Positions 62,896-64,000 of a stretch of DNA of 64,000 nt are shown here, in pieces (within the stretch, counting starts at the first letter, position 1; each line of letters starts with the position of its first letter). The stretch comes from Pseudomonas cichorii (lineage in GTDB: Bacteria > Pseudomonadota > Gammaproteobacteria > Pseudomonadales > Pseudomonadaceae): positions 248,001 through 312,000 of the forward strand of contig NZ_CP074349.1 of NCBI RefSeq assembly GCF_018343775.1, given 5' to 3'. Made by a program: the position numbers and the translations under genes. A model generated the notes under the pieces. The model was not told the DNA's origin. It was given only the letters and a program-made list of their open reading frames with translations, and made no database searches.

Positions 62896-63768
62896 ATGTC
62901 TTATTCATCTGTTTCTGCCGCCGCCGATGCCAACGCTGCACGCCGTGGCAATTCAACAGCGCGCCGGATCCTGATCGGTCTTGGCTGGCTGATCTTTGCC
63001 CTGTTTCTGGGCCTGCCGCTGTTCATCGTGGTTTCCCAGGGGCTGAAAAACGGTCTGGGTGCGTTCTTCTCCGCGATTCTTGAGCCCGATGCGCTGTCGG
63101 CCCTCAAGCTGACGGTGATTGCGGTGCTGATCTCGGTCCCGCTCAACCTGGTCTTCGGCGTCAGCGCCGCCTGGTGCGTGAGTAAGTACTCGTTCCGGGG
63201 CAAGAGCATTCTGGTGACCCTGATCGACCTGCCGTTCTCGGTATCGCCGGTCATCGCCGGTCTGGTCTATGTGCTGATGTTCGGCGCCCAGGGCCTGTTC
63301 GGGCCATGGTTGCAGGACCATGACATCCAGATCGTCTTTGCTCTGCCGGGAATTGTGCTGGCGACCATTTTCGTGACCGTGCCTTTCGTGGCCCGTGAAC
63401 TGATCCCGCTGATGCAGGAGCAGGGCACCCAGGAAGAAGAGGCCGCACGCCTTCTGGGCGCCAATGGCTGGCAGATGTTCTGGCACGTCACGGTACCCAA
63501 TATCAAATGGGGTCTGATCTACGGCGTGGTGCTCTGTACCGCACGGGCCATGGGTGAGTTCGGTGCGGTGTCGGTGGTGTCCGGCCACATCCGCGGCGTT
63601 ACCAATACCCTGCCGCTGCACGTCGAAATCCTCTACAACGAGTACAACCACGTGGCAGCCTTTGCCGTGGCGAGCTTGTTGCTGATCCTGGCGCTGTTCA
63701 TCCTGCTGCTCAAGCAGTGGAGCGAATCCCGCATTAACCGTCTGCGCCAAAGCGCGGCGGAGGAATAA
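62896..63768 (+). CDS. cysW: Sulfate ABC transporter permease CysW
   Basis: 290 residues, ATG with GAGGAGG upstream. A 28-residue cytoplasmic start precedes six membrane helices. The EAA loop is [20 protein letters not shown] (about 177). The conserved [19 protein letters not shown] lies near residue 220. cysA follows three bases on. Confidence 0.95.
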   Translation: MSYSSVSAAADANAARRGNSTARRILIGLGWLIFALFLGLPLFIVVSQGLKNGLGAFFSAILEPDALSALKLTVIAVLISVPLNLVFGVSAAWCVSKYSFRGKSILVTLIDLPFSVSPVIAGLVYVLMFGAQGLFGPWLQDHDIQIVFALPGIVLATIFVTVPFVARELIPLMQEQGTQEEEAARLLGANGWQMFWHVTVPNIKWGLIYGVVLCTARAMGEFGAVSVVSGHIRGVTNTLPLHVEILYNEYNHVAAFAVASLLLILALFILLLKQWSESRINRLRQSAAEE

Positions 63769-63771
63769 ATC

Positions 63772-64000
63772 ATGTCGATCGAAGTCCGTAACGTCAGCAA
63801 GAACTTCAACGCCTTCAAGGCCCTGAACGCTATCAATCTGGATATCCAGAGTGGCGAGCTGGTTGCCTTGCTCGGCCCGTCAGGCTGCGGCAAGACCACC
63901 TTGCTGCGCATCATTGCCGGTCTGGAAACCCCGGATGCAGGCAGCATCGTGTTCCACGGTGAAGATGTATCCGGTCATGATGTCCGCGACCGTAATGTCG
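63772..64000 (+). CDS. cysA: Sulfate ABC transporter ATPase CysA, N-terminal fragment
   Basis: 76 codons before the window ends. Starts [20 protein letters not shown]; Walker [15 protein letters not shown] at about residue 36 and the beginning of the Q-loop region are present. It energises CysTW for sulfate and thiosulfate import. Confidence 0.95.
   Translation, partial: MSIEVRNVSKNFNAFKALNAINLDIQSGELVALLGPSGCGKTTLLRIIAGLETPDAGSIVFHGEDVSGHDVRDRNV

Noticed and set aside
1..64000. CRISPR arrays, prophage or intact insertion sequences
   Set aside because: No regularly spaced repeats, no transposase, integrase or phage structural genes were seen.

Overview
The window reads as a chromosomal segment of a fluorescent pseudomonad, most likely from the Pseudomonas syringae complex. 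This rests on gene content and synteny, not on a database search: the 6S RNA/zapA/fthC block, the pepP-ubiH-ubiI run, the iron-transport/gcvT-gcvH block and the desA/EAL-GGDEF/oscA/sbp-cysTWA block follow the order known from P. aeruginosa PAO1 (PA5213-PA5228 and PA0280-PA0286). Coding density is high, and many junctions carry a small palindromic repeat built around GCGAATGAATTCGC.

Layout. 1-5 kb: start of glpT (minus), a tandem pair of exported TonB-C-like proteins, a quinone oxidoreductase, a FliL-like protein, an EVE-domain protein, a 50-residue membrane peptide and fthC. 4.9-10.2 kb: 6S RNA, zapA, a ZapB-like coiled coil, a YecA-family gene, pepP and the two ubiquinone hydroxylases. 10.3-14.7 kb: ferric-iron binding protein, fused permease, gcvT and gcvH (no gcvP follows). 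14.7-24.7 kb: DUF2388, NfeD plus stomatin-like pair, a GspE ATPase, an ACT-like orphan divergent from an Lrp regulator, a CYTH-CHAD triphosphatase, argE, argA and a 2-hydroxyacid dehydrogenase. 25-29 kb: aminotransferase, HAD protein and Lrp regulator, then a chemoreceptor with a histidine-rich membrane sensor.

29.2-39.8 kb: one minus-strand block encoding TonB, ExbB, ExbD, a TonB-dependent receptor, and a YejABEF-type peptide ABC importer. Together these could move one substrate class from outside the cell to the cytoplasm. A chemoreceptor gene lies on each side. 39.8-41.0 kb: 1.15 kb without a convincing gene, holding dyads and candidate promoters. 43.2-50.9 kb: a glycan locus, AT-richer to the eye in its distal half, with genes for a dTDP-3-acetamido-3,6-dideoxyhexose (FdtA/acetyltransferase/FdtB type), a flippase-type ABC exporter, two glycosyltransferase-like proteins and a Wzy-like polymerase with an odd insertion. 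It ends at a tRNA-Arg(CCG) whose 3' end faces the locus.

51.5-64 kb: gabD-gabT, a HDOD protein with a degenerate receiver, a diguanylate cyclase, the desA desaturase, a PipA-like GGDEF-EAL protein, and the sulfate-starvation genes oscA-sbp-cysT-cysW-cysA (cysA cut by the window end). The two parts most worth study are the self-contained import system at 29-40 kb and the glycan locus at 43-51 kb.
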